From the NCBI GenBank assembly GCA_964632505.1, contig CAZWCE010000001.1, positions 186,001-250,000 on the forward strand: 64,000 bases of DNA. Reading direction: 5' to 3'. Shown here piece after piece: positions 51,285-60,552 of the stretch. Every line of letters begins with the position of its first letter. Within the stretch, counting starts at the first letter, position 1. The notes beneath the pieces were generated by a model. That model did not search any database, was not told the origin of the DNA, and saw only the letters and a program-made list of their open reading frames with translations. This DNA is from CAZWCE01 sp964632505 (lineage in GTDB: Bacteria > Planctomycetota > Planctomycetia > Pirellulales > Thermoguttaceae). A program made the translations under genes and the position numbers.

Positions 51285-52394
51285 TCACACGATGCGGTTT
51301 TCGCCTTCGTGGGGGCTGTTGAAGGGAGAGTGGGGGTCCGACATCGGGCAGCCGCCGTGCGGCGAGTGGGAGGCGATGTCCTGCCGCGATTCGAACAGCG
51401 GCAATCGCCGGTCGGCCATCTGTTTCGCTTGATGGAAATCGTCATCGGTCATCGGACGCAGGTGCTTGCCGGCGGTGATCGACTTCTCCGTCAGGTCGAA
51501 CCAGGAAGCCGGAATGCCGGCGACGACCGGGTGCAGCCCCAGCGCGAAGCGGTAGGCCATGTCCAATTCGTCCTGTTCCTCGAACGTCCGGTACCACCAG
51601 TTCCGAGGACGCTTGCCGCGGTTCTCGCCGCTGAACTCCTCGGGCCAGGAGCCGGCGGAGATCGTCTTGATCGATAGCACCGAAGCGTTCTTCTCGGCCG
51701 ACAGATCGAGCACCTCGCGACCGAAGCCGAACTGGTAGTAATCGACCAGATTGATCGGGAACATGACGGTGTCGAAGTCGTAACGCTTGAGCGCCTCGAG
51801 GGCCGAGACGGTCGTATGGGCGGAAAACCCGAGGTACTTCACCAACCCCTGTTCGCGGAGCTTGAAGAAGTACTCCATGCACCCACCGGGGGCGAACGCC
51901 TCTTCGACCTCCTCAGGCCGGATCAGACAGTGCATCTGGTAGAGATCGAATCGGTCGGTCTTCAGTCGCTCGAGCGAACGTTCGAACTCCTCCTTGGCCC
52001 CCTCGGCGTCGCGCATCTTGGTTTTGCAGGCGAGGAAGATTTCGTCACGGGGAATGCCCTCCAGGCCGATGCCCATCTTGATCTCGCATTTGCCGCGATC
52101 GTAGGCCGGCGCCACATCGTAATAGGTCACGCCCTGCTCGAAAGCCTGATGCAGCGATTCGTTGCAGGCATCCTGGTCGCCGTCGCGAAGCCCCAGTCCC
52201 GGATAACCGACCACCGAGAGGTACTCGTCGTACTTGCACAACTTCCGAAGCGGCATGCCGGCGCGCCCTTCGATCTGCTCGATCTTCGCCTGCTTTTCCG
52301 GCGCCGGAACCGTCTCGACCGCCGAGGCTCGGGACAGAAGACTCCCCGCCGCGACACTCGCCCCGGCCGACTGCAAAAAAGTTCTACGTTTCAT
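51285..52394 (-). CDS. Tat-exported aldo/keto reductase
   Basis: The 369-residue protein has a twin-arginine signal (MKRRTFLQSAGAS) and an AKR barrel: TYYDVAPAYDRG with catalytic Tyr, ACKTKMRD with Lys, DLYQMHCLI, FSAHTTV and ILSIKTISAG. The start ATG at 52394 has GGGAGGAG 9-10 nt upstream. Planctomycetes have many exported AKRs. Activity is likely on a sugar or keto acid with bound NADP. Confidence 0.88.
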   Translation of the reverse strand: MKRRTFLQSAGASVAAGSLLSRASAVETVPAPEKQAKIEQIEGRAGMPLRKLCKYDEYLSVVGYPGLGLRDGDQDACNESLHQAFEQGVTYYDVAPAYDRGKCEIKMGIGLEGIPRDEIFLACKTKMRDAEGAKEEFERSLERLKTDRFDLYQMHCLIRPEEVEEAFAPGGCMEYFFKLREQGLVKYLGFSAHTTVSALEALKRYDFDTVMFPINLVDYYQFGFGREVLDLSAEKNASVLSIKTISAGSWPEEFSGENRGKRPRNWWYRTFEEQDELDMAYRFALGLHPVVAGIPASWFDLTEKSITAGKHLRPMTDDDFHQAKQMADRRLPLFESRQDIASHSPHGGCPMSDPHSPFNSPHEGENRIV

Positions 52395-52900
52395 CGTGCT
52401 CGTCTCCTCCCGATGCGACACCGGGCCTATCTGAATAATGAGGTGGATGGTGGCAAAATGCATCGCCCGGTCAAGTAGGCAAAATCATCAGTCCTCTATT
52501 TTACCGTCCTCGGGGGGAGAGCTTCAATCGTTATTCTTGCATGGGAGTTCGATTTCCGAGAAGAAGTCACTCGGACACTCGTTCGGTGGTCACTCGGTTT
52601 TTGGGATCCGATGCCGCCTCCATTTCGCACCTCATCTTGCACGAGCTGCGTTGGAATTGCGGCGATTTCCCCTTCTTTTCCCGTTTTCTCCGGCCACTCC
52701 CCACGACCGGGCTCTTGTCGCCCCCCTCGATTCGGCGTTAGAATGACCAGCGCAACCCATCATCCGTCTGAAATGTCGAACAGGTCCTTGCCGTATTGAA
52801 GCGATCCATTTCGGTCATGAATCGATGCGACGGACGAGGGCTGAAGCGTGATCGCAAAATACGAAACGGGGCATCATTTTTACAAAAAAGGAGAAAAGCG
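52395..52900. other. Gene-free divergent region
   Basis: This 506-bp spacer between the AKR and QOR genes contains no recognised gene. A frame in it runs into the QOR gene without SD (52796 on). The QOR SD, AAAAAGGAG, lies at its end. No promoter could be assigned with confidence. Confidence 0.45.
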
Positions 52901-53899
52901 ATGAAAGCGATGGTCATACGAGAATTCGGTTCTCCCGATGTCTTCGAACCGACCGAGGTGCCGACGCCGGAAGCGGGTCCCGGAGAAGTGCTCATCCGCG
53001 TGGCGGCCTCGAGCATGAACCCGGTCGACTGGAAAATCCGCAGTGGGACGGTTCCCCAGATCGCGCCGCAGTTCCCGGCGATCCTTCACGGCGATGTGGC
53101 GGGGACGGTCGAGTCGGTCGGCCAGGGCGTGACGCGGTTCCAACCGGGCGACGAGGTATACGGCTGCGCCGGTGGATTCAAGGGCATCCAAGGAGCGCTG
53201 GCGGAATTCATGGTCGCCGATGCCGACCTGATCGCCAAGAAGCCGGTCACTCTTTCGCTCCTCGATGCCGCGGCACTGCCGCTGGTGTCGATCACGGCGT
53301 GGCTTGCCCTGGTCGAACGGGCGAAGATCAAGCCGGGACAGAAGGTGCTGGTCCACGGCGGTTGCGGCGGGGTGGGACACATCGGCATCCAGCTCGCCCG
53401 GCAGTGCGGGGCGATCGTCCACACCACCGTCTCCTCGGAAGAGAAGGCGACCTACGCCGGACAACTCGGCGCCGACGTGACGATCAACTACCGCGAGGAG
53501 AGCGTCGAGGACTATGTTCAGAAGTACACCGACGGCAAGGGGTTCGACCTGGTCTTCGATACCGTCGGCGAAGACAATCTGATGAACAGCCTCAAGGCGA
53601 CCAAGGTCAGTGGAACACTCGCGACGATCGCCGCGCGCACCACGCTCGACTTGACGCTCCTGCACGGCAAGGACCTGACCTTCAACGGTGTGTTGATGCT
53701 CGTGCCGATCCTTTCCGGCAGAGGCCGGGCCCAGTTCGCGGAGATTCTCGAACTGTTCGCCCGGATGATCGAGCGCGGCCGCATCTGCCCGCTGCTCGAC
53801 GAAGAGGTCATCCCGTTCACCGAAGTGGCGGCCGCCCACAAAAAACTCGAAGCGAACCAGGCGCGCGGCAAGATCCGCCTGATGGCCAAGTTCAATTAA
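52901..53899 (+). CDS. Zinc-independent quinone oxidoreductase / alcohol dehydrogenase (MDR family)
   Basis: The 332-residue protein has PVDWKIRSG at about residue 40, VLVHGGCGGVGHIGIQ at about 149-164 (nucleotide-binding AXXGXXG), then the medium-chain C-terminal domain. No structural-zinc Cys cluster is visible, as in QOR. It reduces quinones or enals with NADPH. SD AAAAAGGAG precedes the ATG at 52901. Its 3' end is duplicated further downstream. Confidence 0.85.
   Translation: MKAMVIREFGSPDVFEPTEVPTPEAGPGEVLIRVAASSMNPVDWKIRSGTVPQIAPQFPAILHGDVAGTVESVGQGVTRFQPGDEVYGCAGGFKGIQGALAEFMVADADLIAKKPVTLSLLDAAALPLVSITAWLALVERAKIKPGQKVLVHGGCGGVGHIGIQLARQCGAIVHTTVSSEEKATYAGQLGADVTINYREESVEDYVQKYTDGKGFDLVFDTVGEDNLMNSLKATKVSGTLATIAARTTLDLTLLHGKDLTFNGVLMLVPILSGRGRAQFAEILELFARMIERGRICPLLDEEVIPFTEVAAAHKKLEANQARGKIRLMAKFN
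53854..53899 (+). repeat. 3' end of QOR gene, copy 1 of a duplicated segment
   Basis: This 46-bp piece (the last 14 codons and stop) is repeated at 54068-54113 with 42 of 46 identical bases. Confidence 0.85.
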
Positions 53900-54067
53900 G
53901 AGCACCCGTCGATACTGCCATAAAAGCCCGGTTCGCGCCGGCAACAGGAGGTTGCCGACAAAAACGCAAGGCAACGCCGCGACGGTTTTGGGAGTCCCGC
54001 GGCCACGGCTTGCCGCCGGGACGATGCGGTAAGAAGCCCGGAAGGCGTTTTCCGCAAAACGGTAACG

Positions 54068-54113
54068 GAACCAGGCGTGCGGCAAAATCCGCCTGATGGC
54101 CAAATTCAATTGA
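54068..54113 (+). pseudogene. Duplicated 3' end of the QOR gene
   Basis: The segment repeats 53854-53899 with 4 mismatches: one Arg-to-Cys codon (CGC to TGC), two synonymous AAG-to-AAA changes, and TAA to TGA. The 168 bp between the copies has no clear similarity to QOR. This looks like a remnant of a tandem duplication that has mostly been lost. Confidence 0.7.
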
Positions 54114-54161
54114 GGAAGGAGGTCCCCTGGGTATCGCACGCGGAACCGGTTCGCGCGGGGA

Positions 54162-55436
54162 TCACTCTTCGTTCATCGAATGACGCTCGTAAAGCGGCTG
54201 GACGAAGATGTTGCCGAACTCGATGTCGGTTTCTTCGTCGTGGCTTTGCAATTGCAGCGTTCCCGGCTCGAGGCGGAGTCCCCGGCGGGGATTGGCGTCG
54301 GGCTCGCGCGTATCGGTCCAGTCGTTCACCTGGTAGCCGTTGATCCAGACGGCGAAGTGGCGGTCGTCGGCATGCAGGGTGAGCGTGAACCACTGTTCCG
54401 GTTCCAGGTCGATCGGGCGCGCCGCGCTGCGGCGGAAGATCCCGCCGGTGTTGCAGCCGATGTACTTCTCGCGATCGGCCTCCGGCGGATCGTGATGGAT
54501 CTGGCACTCGTAGCCGTTGGTCGCCTCGTCGGGAATGCAGCGAAAGAACACGCCGGAGTTCACGCCCGGCTTCAAGGTGCGTGCCTGGAGCTGGAGCGTG
54601 AAATCGCCGTACGTCTGCTTCGATTCGAGGTATCCCTTTTTGCCGAACAGACGCATCGTGTGATGGCTGCTCATCCGGATCTGGGGAAGATGCTCTCCTT
54701 CGAATTTCCAAGCCCTCTTCTCTTTCGGCATGATGACCTTCAATAATGCGTCGTGACGCGACTTCGGGTCGTCCAGGCTTTCTCGGTGAAACTTCGGAAT
54801 GGGACGCAACCCGACGGAACGGATTTTCGCGCCGCCGTGGAGGACGAATCCGAGATACCCGCGAAAGACGGAGATTTCCTCCCAACTCGGTTCCCCACCC
54901 TGGGAGGAAGCCTTCCAGGAATAGCGGTCGCCCCAGAGATCGAGTTCGACCCATCGCCAGTCGTCGACGGGAAGAGAATCGCTCTTTTGCAGTCGCACTT
55001 TTCCCCGCGCGTCTTCCGGCGCGTCTTTGGTCGGGGGCGAGCGGAAGTACACATCGACCCACGAATCGTCGTCTTCGAGGAAGATCTCGAAGCGAGCGTG
55101 AAAATCGCTGAACTGGCTGGTCGAGCGGAGCATCGGCGATTCCTCCCCCCGGTAGGCGATCGCTCCGTCGTCGATGACGAAACCGGCTTCTTCCGGATCG
55201 CCTTTTCCGGCCCGCCATCCGTAGAAGGTCTCCCCGTCGAACAGAAGAATTCTTCCATGCTGCACGGCGAGTTCTTCGATTTTGTTGATGGAAGAGTTTT
55301 CGGCCGCGTCTTCGGCTTCTCCGGGGGCCGGCTCCTCGGCCGACAAACGTCCGACCGCGAGGGCCTGAAGCAGCGAGACGGCCAAGAGGCAGGAGATCAG
55401 CGATACGGTTTTTCCGGGTAGCAGGGTTCGAGACAT
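54162..55436 (-). CDS. Double-domain DUF1080 (3-keto-disaccharide hydrolase-like) secreted protein
   Basis: The 424-residue protein has a signal peptide (about 1-33) and two DUF1080 beta-sandwich domains: the first has LFDGETFYGWRAG at about residue 65, the second GYLESKQTYGDFTLQLQART (263-282), then SGVFFRCIP and GYECQIHHD. Such domains hydrolyse 3-keto-glycosides. It lies 28 bp after the epimerase gene, so they may be cotranscribed. Confidence 0.85.
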   Translation of the reverse strand: MSRTLLPGKTVSLISCLLAVSLLQALAVGRLSAEEPAPGEAEDAAENSSINKIEELAVQHGRILLFDGETFYGWRAGKGDPEEAGFVIDDGAIAYRGEESPMLRSTSQFSDFHARFEIFLEDDDSWVDVYFRSPPTKDAPEDARGKVRLQKSDSLPVDDWRWVELDLWGDRYSWKASSQGGEPSWEEISVFRGYLGFVLHGGAKIRSVGLRPIPKFHRESLDDPKSRHDALLKVIMPKEKRAWKFEGEHLPQIRMSSHHTMRLFGKKGYLESKQTYGDFTLQLQARTLKPGVNSGVFFRCIPDEATNGYECQIHHDPPEADREKYIGCNTGGIFRRSAARPIDLEPEQWFTLTLHADDRHFAVWINGYQVNDWTDTREPDANPRRGLRLEPGTLQLQSHDEETDIEFGNIFVQPLYERHSMNEE

Positions 55437-55463
55437 GGTAATCCTCCGTGGTTCTTGGGGAGA

Positions 55464-56471
55464 TCAGCTTTCTTGTTGACGTTCTCGGCGTTTGTGGGCG
55501 ATCACCTCGTCGATGACCCGCTCGAGGTCGTACTTCGGCGTGAATTGGATCGTCTCCTTCAGACGCGACAGATCGGGCACGCGCGAGCGGCAATCCTCGA
55601 AGTTGCTCGAGTAGGCTTCGGCGTAACTCTGGAACTCAATCGGAATATTCGGGTCGACCCGGGCGACGACTTTTCGGGCCAGTTCGTGGATGCAGACCGG
55701 GCGATCGCTCCCGATGTTGTAAACCCGACCGGCCGCTTCCGGGAGGGCCATCAGGTCGAGGACGGCATCGAGGACATCGCCGACATGCCCGAAACAACGG
55801 ACCTGGAGACCGTCGTCGTGGACGATCAAGGGTCCGCCGTCGAGGGCGGCGTCGACGAACCGGGGCAGGACCATGCCGTAGGCGCCCGTCTGGCGGGGGC
55901 CGACGACGTTGAAGAACCGCCCGATGACCACCGGCAGACCGCGCTCCTGGTGGTAGGCCAGGGCGAGGAATTCGTCGACCGCCTTCGAGACCCCGTACGA
56001 CCAACGCGGCCTGGTGGTGGCGCCGTAGACGAGGTCGTCCTCTTCGGTCCATCGGGGTTTCGGATTCTTGCCGTACACTTCGCTGGTGCTGGCCAGGAAC
56101 ATCGGCACCGTTCGCCCTCGATCCTGCAATCGCCCCAGTTCACGAAGCAGTTTCTCGGTCGGGTAAATGTTCGTTTCGATGGTGTGGATCGGACTGCTCG
56201 CGATGAGCTGGACACCGACCGCCGCGGCAAGATGGTACACCTGGTCGACATCGACGAGCACCTCGTGCATGAGTTCCTCATCGGCCACCGAGGCCTTGTG
56301 ATAGATCAGGCTTTCGTGACCGTCGACGGTGGCAAGGTTCGCCCGATCGCCCGTCGATTCGTCGTCGACCACCGTCACCCGGTTGCCGCTTGTCAGGAGT
56401 CGCTCGACCAGATGGCTGCCGATGAATCCCGCCCCGCCGGTCACTAGAATATGTTTTTGCCGCTTGCTCAT
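55464..56471 (-). CDS. NAD-dependent epimerase/dehydratase (UDP-sugar)
   Basis: The 335-residue extended SDR has GGAGFIGSH (13-21), a Ser/Thr in STSEVYG (127-133), and YGVSK (157-161, catalytic Tyr and Lys). It resembles UDP-glucuronate decarboxylase and UDP-glucose 4-epimerase. The sequence after GRFFNVVGPRQTG resembles dTDP-glucose dehydratase/UDP-xylose enzymes. The substrate cannot be fixed. Confidence 0.85.
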   Translation of the reverse strand: MSKRQKHILVTGGAGFIGSHLVERLLTSGNRVTVVDDESTGDRANLATVDGHESLIYHKASVADEELMHEVLVDVDQVYHLAAAVGVQLIASSPIHTIETNIYPTEKLLRELGRLQDRGRTVPMFLASTSEVYGKNPKPRWTEEDDLVYGATTRPRWSYGVSKAVDEFLALAYHQERGLPVVIGRFFNVVGPRQTGAYGMVLPRFVDAALDGGPLIVHDDGLQVRCFGHVGDVLDAVLDLMALPEAAGRVYNIGSDRPVCIHELARKVVARVDPNIPIEFQSYAEAYSSNFEDCRSRVPDLSRLKETIQFTPKYDLERVIDEVIAHKRRERQQES

Positions 56472-56656
56472 ATTTCCTCGCTCGCGAGTCTCCGTGGATG
56501 CCCCATGCGATGATCAAAATGATATTTTACCGCAGTCGGTTTCGGGAAACGATACCCCCCTGCCGTTGGAGGAATTTGAGATCAGAGGGGTTTTTCGAGA
56601 GATTTTGAGGTTTTTCGACCGCATCGGGCGTGCTTGTGCGGGAGTTTTCGATTAGG

Positions 56657-57394
56657 ATGGTACGAAGCGTTTTCCACAAGTCTTCCTCTCTGCTTCTCTT
56701 ACGCATGCCCCTTTTGATGGATTTGGTACTTTTCGGAGTGAATATCGGCGTGAACGCCGCCTTCGGCCTGGCCGTCGGGTTCGGCATCGCCGCCGGATTT
56801 TCGCCCGGCCCGCTGACCACGCTCGTGCTCTCGGAGAGTCTGGTCCACGGTCGCTTGGCGGGCGTGAAGGTCGCGCTGGCGCCGTTGATCACCGATCCAC
56901 CCATCATCTTTATTTCGCTTGGCGTTCTCTACTGGCTCTCCCGGCTGCACGGTCAATATGCCTTGGGAGTGGTTTCCTTGCTCGGAGCGGCGATTCTCTG
57001 TCTGGTCGCCTGGAAGAGCTTCCACGCCAAGGAGAGTCATTTCGAAGGGATCGACAAAGTCCCCCGCTCTCTCTCGAAGGCGCTGGCGGTGAACATCTTC
57101 AACCCGAACGCCTATCTTTTTTGGTTGTGTATCATCGGCCCCTTGGTCATCGACGCTTATCACAAGAGCTTTTGGCTCGCGGCGGTGTTCATTCTCATCT
57201 TCTACGTCCTGCTGGTGGGGATCAAGATGTCGCTTGCCCTGATCGCCGGAACCGCTTCCCGACTGATGACCTCCAAATGGTTGGTTCGGGTGAACTGGTT
57301 GCTCGGCGGGGCACTTCTGATTTACGCCATTCTCTTTGCGCTCCGGGGCGTCTCGCTGCTGCGCGGCGAGCCGCTCGAAATAGGCATCCACTGA
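56657..57394 (+). CDS. LysE-family translocator
   Basis: This 245-residue inner-membrane protein has six membrane helices and the LysE signature GFSPGPLTTLVLSESL at about residues 47-62, plus FNPNAYLFW near 148. The family exports amino acids or other small metabolites. The start is uncertain: the ATG at 56657 has GGGAG 12 nt upstream, but GTG at 56630, ATG at 56705 and ATG at 56717 are in frame too. Confidence 0.8.
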   Translation: MVRSVFHKSSSLLLLRMPLLMDLVLFGVNIGVNAAFGLAVGFGIAAGFSPGPLTTLVLSESLVHGRLAGVKVALAPLITDPPIIFISLGVLYWLSRLHGQYALGVVSLLGAAILCLVAWKSFHAKESHFEGIDKVPRSLSKALAVNIFNPNAYLFWLCIIGPLVIDAYHKSFWLAAVFILIFYVLLVGIKMSLALIAGTASRLMTSKWLVRVNWLLGGALLIYAILFALRGVSLLRGEPLEIGIH

Positions 57395-57423
57395 CTCCCC
57401 GTCGTGACGCTTGTTGTCGATGC

Positions 57424-57453
57424 TTGCAATCGCCGCGTGCCATCGCGTACAAT
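57424..57453 (+). promoter_or_regulatory. Candidate promoter of the FG-GAP gene
   Basis: TTGCAA at 57424-57429 and TACAAT at 57448-57453, spaced by 18 bp, about 47 bp before the FG-GAP start. Confidence 0.45.
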
Positions 57454-57499
57454 GGGGATCGATCCCCCGTGTCCCACTTCCCACAACGCGAGCCCGCCC

Positions 57500-58729
57500 A
57501 TGAAACGCCCATTGCGAACGATCGTCGTCCTTCCGCTTCTGCTGTGGTTTCTACTGCCGGGCAGGTGGTCCCCCGCCACCCCGCCGGTGGCGTTCGAGAA
57601 GATCATTCTGACCGACCAATACTACTGCGACGGCATCGGCTCGGGCGATTTCAACCGCGACGGCCGGCGCGACATCGTCGCCGGGCCGTTCTGGTACGCG
57701 GGACCCGATTTCGAAACCGAAATCCCTTTCCATCCCCCGGTGGCCCATGACCCGGCCGCCAGCCCGAGCGACAGCCTGTTCTCCTTCGTCCACGATTTCA
57801 GCGGAGACGGCTGGGACGACATCCTCGTGCTCGGTCGGGTCCACAAACATGAGGCGTTCTGGTACGAAAATCCTCGAAAAGAGTGCCGCGAACACTGGGA
57901 AAAGCATTTCGTTTTCCACCGGGTGCAGGGGGAGAATCCTCCGTTCGGCGATCTGACCGGCGACGGTCGTCCGGAACTGATCGCGCTGCACGAGAACCGG
58001 TGGGGCTATCTTGCCCCCGACTGGGAGAATCCCCGCCGGGAGTGGACGTTCCACCCCGTCACCGAGCCGGGCGAGTACCACCAATTCTACCACGGCGAGG
58101 GAATCGGCGATCTCTCCGGCGACGGCCTGCCCGATCTGGTCCTCAACGAGCTCTGGTGCGAGAACCCAGGTTCGGCGGATGCTCCGTGGACCGCACATCG
58201 GATCACCTTCTCCCAAGAGCGGGGCGGATGCCAAATGCCGGTGCTCGACATCGACCTCGACGGCGACAACGACGTCGTCTCGGCGATCGACTCCCATGGC
58301 TGGGGACTCGCCTGGTACGAGGCCCGGAAGCGGGACGGTCGGCTCGCGTTCACCGAACACAAAATCATGGGGACGCGGGAAGAGATCGACCGCTACGGCG
58401 TTGCATTCACGCAACCGCACGCCCTGGCGATGGGCGACATCGACGGCGACGGACTCGAGGACTTGGTCGTCGGTAAGCGTCGCTGGGCGCACGGTCCCGA
58501 CGGCGATATCGAACCGAACGCCGCCCCGGTTCTCTATTGGTTCCGCCGGACGATCGCGCCCGACGGGCAGGTCCGCTTCACGCCGCATCGGATCGACGAC
58601 GCTTCCGGCGTGGGCGTACAACTGGTCGTCGACGATGTCAACGGCGACGGACGGAACGACGTCCTGACCGCTTCGAAGCTCGGGAGCTTCGTCTTTCTGA
58701 ATCGCGCGGCCGAGAAAGATACCCCGTGA
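57500..58729 (+). CDS. FG-GAP/VCBS repeat secreted protein
   Basis: The 409-residue protein has an N-terminal signal (about 1-24), then seven repeated calcium-loop motifs of the GDxNxDGxxD type (GDFNRDGRRD, DFSGDGWDD, GDLTGDGRPE, GDLSGDGLPD, DIDLDGDND, GDIDGDGLED, DVNGDGRND), as in a seven-bladed propeller of FG-GAP/VCBS type. Start is the ATG at 57500; there is little SD. Such planctomycetal proteins may bind extracellular sugars or cell-surface ligands. Catalysis is not evident. Confidence 0.85.
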   Translation: MKRPLRTIVVLPLLLWFLLPGRWSPATPPVAFEKIILTDQYYCDGIGSGDFNRDGRRDIVAGPFWYAGPDFETEIPFHPPVAHDPAASPSDSLFSFVHDFSGDGWDDILVLGRVHKHEAFWYENPRKECREHWEKHFVFHRVQGENPPFGDLTGDGRPELIALHENRWGYLAPDWENPRREWTFHPVTEPGEYHQFYHGEGIGDLSGDGLPDLVLNELWCENPGSADAPWTAHRITFSQERGGCQMPVLDIDLDGDNDVVSAIDSHGWGLAWYEARKRDGRLAFTEHKIMGTREEIDRYGVAFTQPHALAMGDIDGDGLEDLVVGKRRWAHGPDGDIEPNAAPVLYWFRRTIAPDGQVRFTPHRIDDASGVGVQLVVDDVNGDGRNDVLTASKLGSFVFLNRAAEKDTP

Positions 58730-58791
58730 ACCCCACCATCCCTCGTTGACACCAACCAACTTCACCCCTTTTTCTTCGTGAGGAGGATTCC

Positions 58792-60129
58792 ATGAACGAA
58801 CGTATGACTCGACGAACTTGCCTGAAAACTTCGGCCGCGGCGCTGGGCTCTTGGATGGTCTTGCCTTCCCTCTCGGCGCGAACCTACGCCGCGAACGAGA
58901 AGGTCGACCTCGGCTTCATCGGCGTCGGCGGTCGGGGCGGTGCGAACCTGAAGGCCCTGGCCGAACTGGAAGACACCAATGTCGTCGCCGTGAGCGACGT
59001 GGACCACGGGCGTCTGAAAAACGCGGCGGAGCGGTTCGGCGGGAAACCCTACGTCGACTTCCGCGAACTGCTCGACCAGGAGAACGGCCTCGACGGCTTC
59101 GTCGTCAGCACGCCCGATCACCAGCACGCCGTGGCCAGTGTGATGGGAATGAAGAAGGGGCTGCACTGCTATTGCGAGAAACCGCTCACGCACGACATCT
59201 ACGAATCGCGGGTCATGGCGGAATTGGCGGCGGAGAAGAACCTCGTCACGCACATGGGGACGGGGGCCCAGAGTCATCAAAGCTCGGTCGACACGCTGGC
59301 GGCACTCCGCGCCGGGGTGATCGGCGACGTGAAGGAAGTGCACGTCTGGACGAATCGTCCGATCTGGCCGCAAGGCTTCGAAAAGCCCGAGGGGAGCGAT
59401 CCGGTTCCGGAAACGCTCGACTGGGATCTCTGGCTCGGGACCGCCCCGGAACGGCCGTACGTGGCGAAGTGGCCGGAAGGCCATCCCGCGAGAAAAGAGC
59501 GGGGCGGAGTGGTCTACCATCCTTTCGTCTGGCGGGGATGGTGGGACTTCGGAACCGGCGCCTTGGGCGACATTGCGCCGCACTCGATGAACATCGCCTT
59601 CTGGGCCCTCCAGCTCGGCGCCCCCGAGTCGGCCGAAGTGCTCGAAACTTCCGGCATGATGCCGGAGATGTTTCCCGACTGGACGATCCTCCGGCTGAAC
59701 TTCGCGGCGAGCCACGGCAAGCCGCCGCTTTCGATCTACTGGTACGACGGCAACAAAACGCCGCCGGCGGAATTGCTCGAAGGCGCCCCCGGAGGCGGCA
59801 ATCCGCTGTTCGTCGGCACCAAGGGCAAAATGCGCACCGGCGGAGCCCCCTATCCGGTCAGCGATTTCCCCGATTACACTCCCCCGGAAACCGACATCCA
59901 ACCCCGCGATGAAATCCACGCCGAATGGGTCCAGTGCATCAAGCAGGGCAAAAAGACGGGGTGTCCCTTCGAATACGCCGGCCCCATGACCGAAGCCTAC
60001 CTCCTGGGCAACATCGCCTTGAAGGTCGGCCGAAAAGTCGAATGGGACGCCGAAAACATGAAGGTCACCAACTGCCCCGAAGCGAACCAGTACGTGCGGC
60101 GCGAATATCGCGGCAACTGGTCGCTTTAG
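58792..60129 (+). CDS. Tat-exported Gfo/Idh/MocA family oxidoreductase
   Basis: The 445-residue protein has a twin-arginine signal (MTRRTCLKTSAAALG), GFIGVGGRGGANLKAL (NAD(P)-binding Rossmann fold, about 41-56) and CEKPLTHD (about 126-133), the family hallmark with the catalytic Lys. The C-terminal domain has WWDFGTGALGDIAPH (about 247-261) and family-typical residues. Many planctomycetal genes of this group act on sugars together with DUF1080 proteins; here a DUF1080 gene is 3.4 kb away. Start has GAGGAGGA upstream. Confidence 0.9.
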   Translation: MNERMTRRTCLKTSAAALGSWMVLPSLSARTYAANEKVDLGFIGVGGRGGANLKALAELEDTNVVAVSDVDHGRLKNAAERFGGKPYVDFRELLDQENGLDGFVVSTPDHQHAVASVMGMKKGLHCYCEKPLTHDIYESRVMAELAAEKNLVTHMGTGAQSHQSSVDTLAALRAGVIGDVKEVHVWTNRPIWPQGFEKPEGSDPVPETLDWDLWLGTAPERPYVAKWPEGHPARKERGGVVYHPFVWRGWWDFGTGALGDIAPHSMNIAFWALQLGAPESAEVLETSGMMPEMFPDWTILRLNFAASHGKPPLSIYWYDGNKTPPAELLEGAPGGGNPLFVGTKGKMRTGGAPYPVSDFPDYTPPETDIQPRDEIHAEWVQCIKQGKKTGCPFEYAGPMTEAYLLGNIALKVGRKVEWDAENMKVTNCPEANQYVRREYRGNWSL

Positions 60130-60552
60130 AAAACTCCAAGTCGGCGGCTTCCCCTTCGAAAGGAAAGTGGCCGACAACAGATCTCGCTCTCGACCGGTCC
60201 TCGCATCCGCGGGCGGCCGGTTTTTTTTCGCGCAAATCGGCCCGTTCTCCACGGCGGGAGACAGCCTGTTTCATCCAGATACCCCAGACTTCCGAATGAA
60301 GGACATTGCCGGTCGCGCAATATGCAAAAAATCGGAAAAGTTTGCCGGTTGATCTGGATATTCCATCACCCTCATGCCGAATAGTGTGAGTGACCCGGGA
60401 AGTTTTTTCCTTTCCGGCTCCCTATTCAAATGATCGTTTTCCCTCGAAGTCCGGATCGGCCCGAAGCAGGACGGATCGCAACGGTTCCGGCGTCGGCTCG
60501 GATACAAGAGGGAAGGCATTTCTCTTCTTTCACTTAACCTTGCGAGGTCGTC
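60130..60552. other. Intergenic region with a terminator
   Basis: The 423-bp region holds the terminator at 60193-60228 and little else that I can recognise. The start region of the lipoprotein gene has a poor SD, and no promoter could be assigned. Confidence 0.4.
60193..60228 (+). terminator. Rho-independent terminator
   Basis: ACCGG (60193-60197) pairs with CCGGT, with further partial pairing inside, followed by a run of eight T. It is past the Gfo/Idh/MocA gene. Confidence 0.6.
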
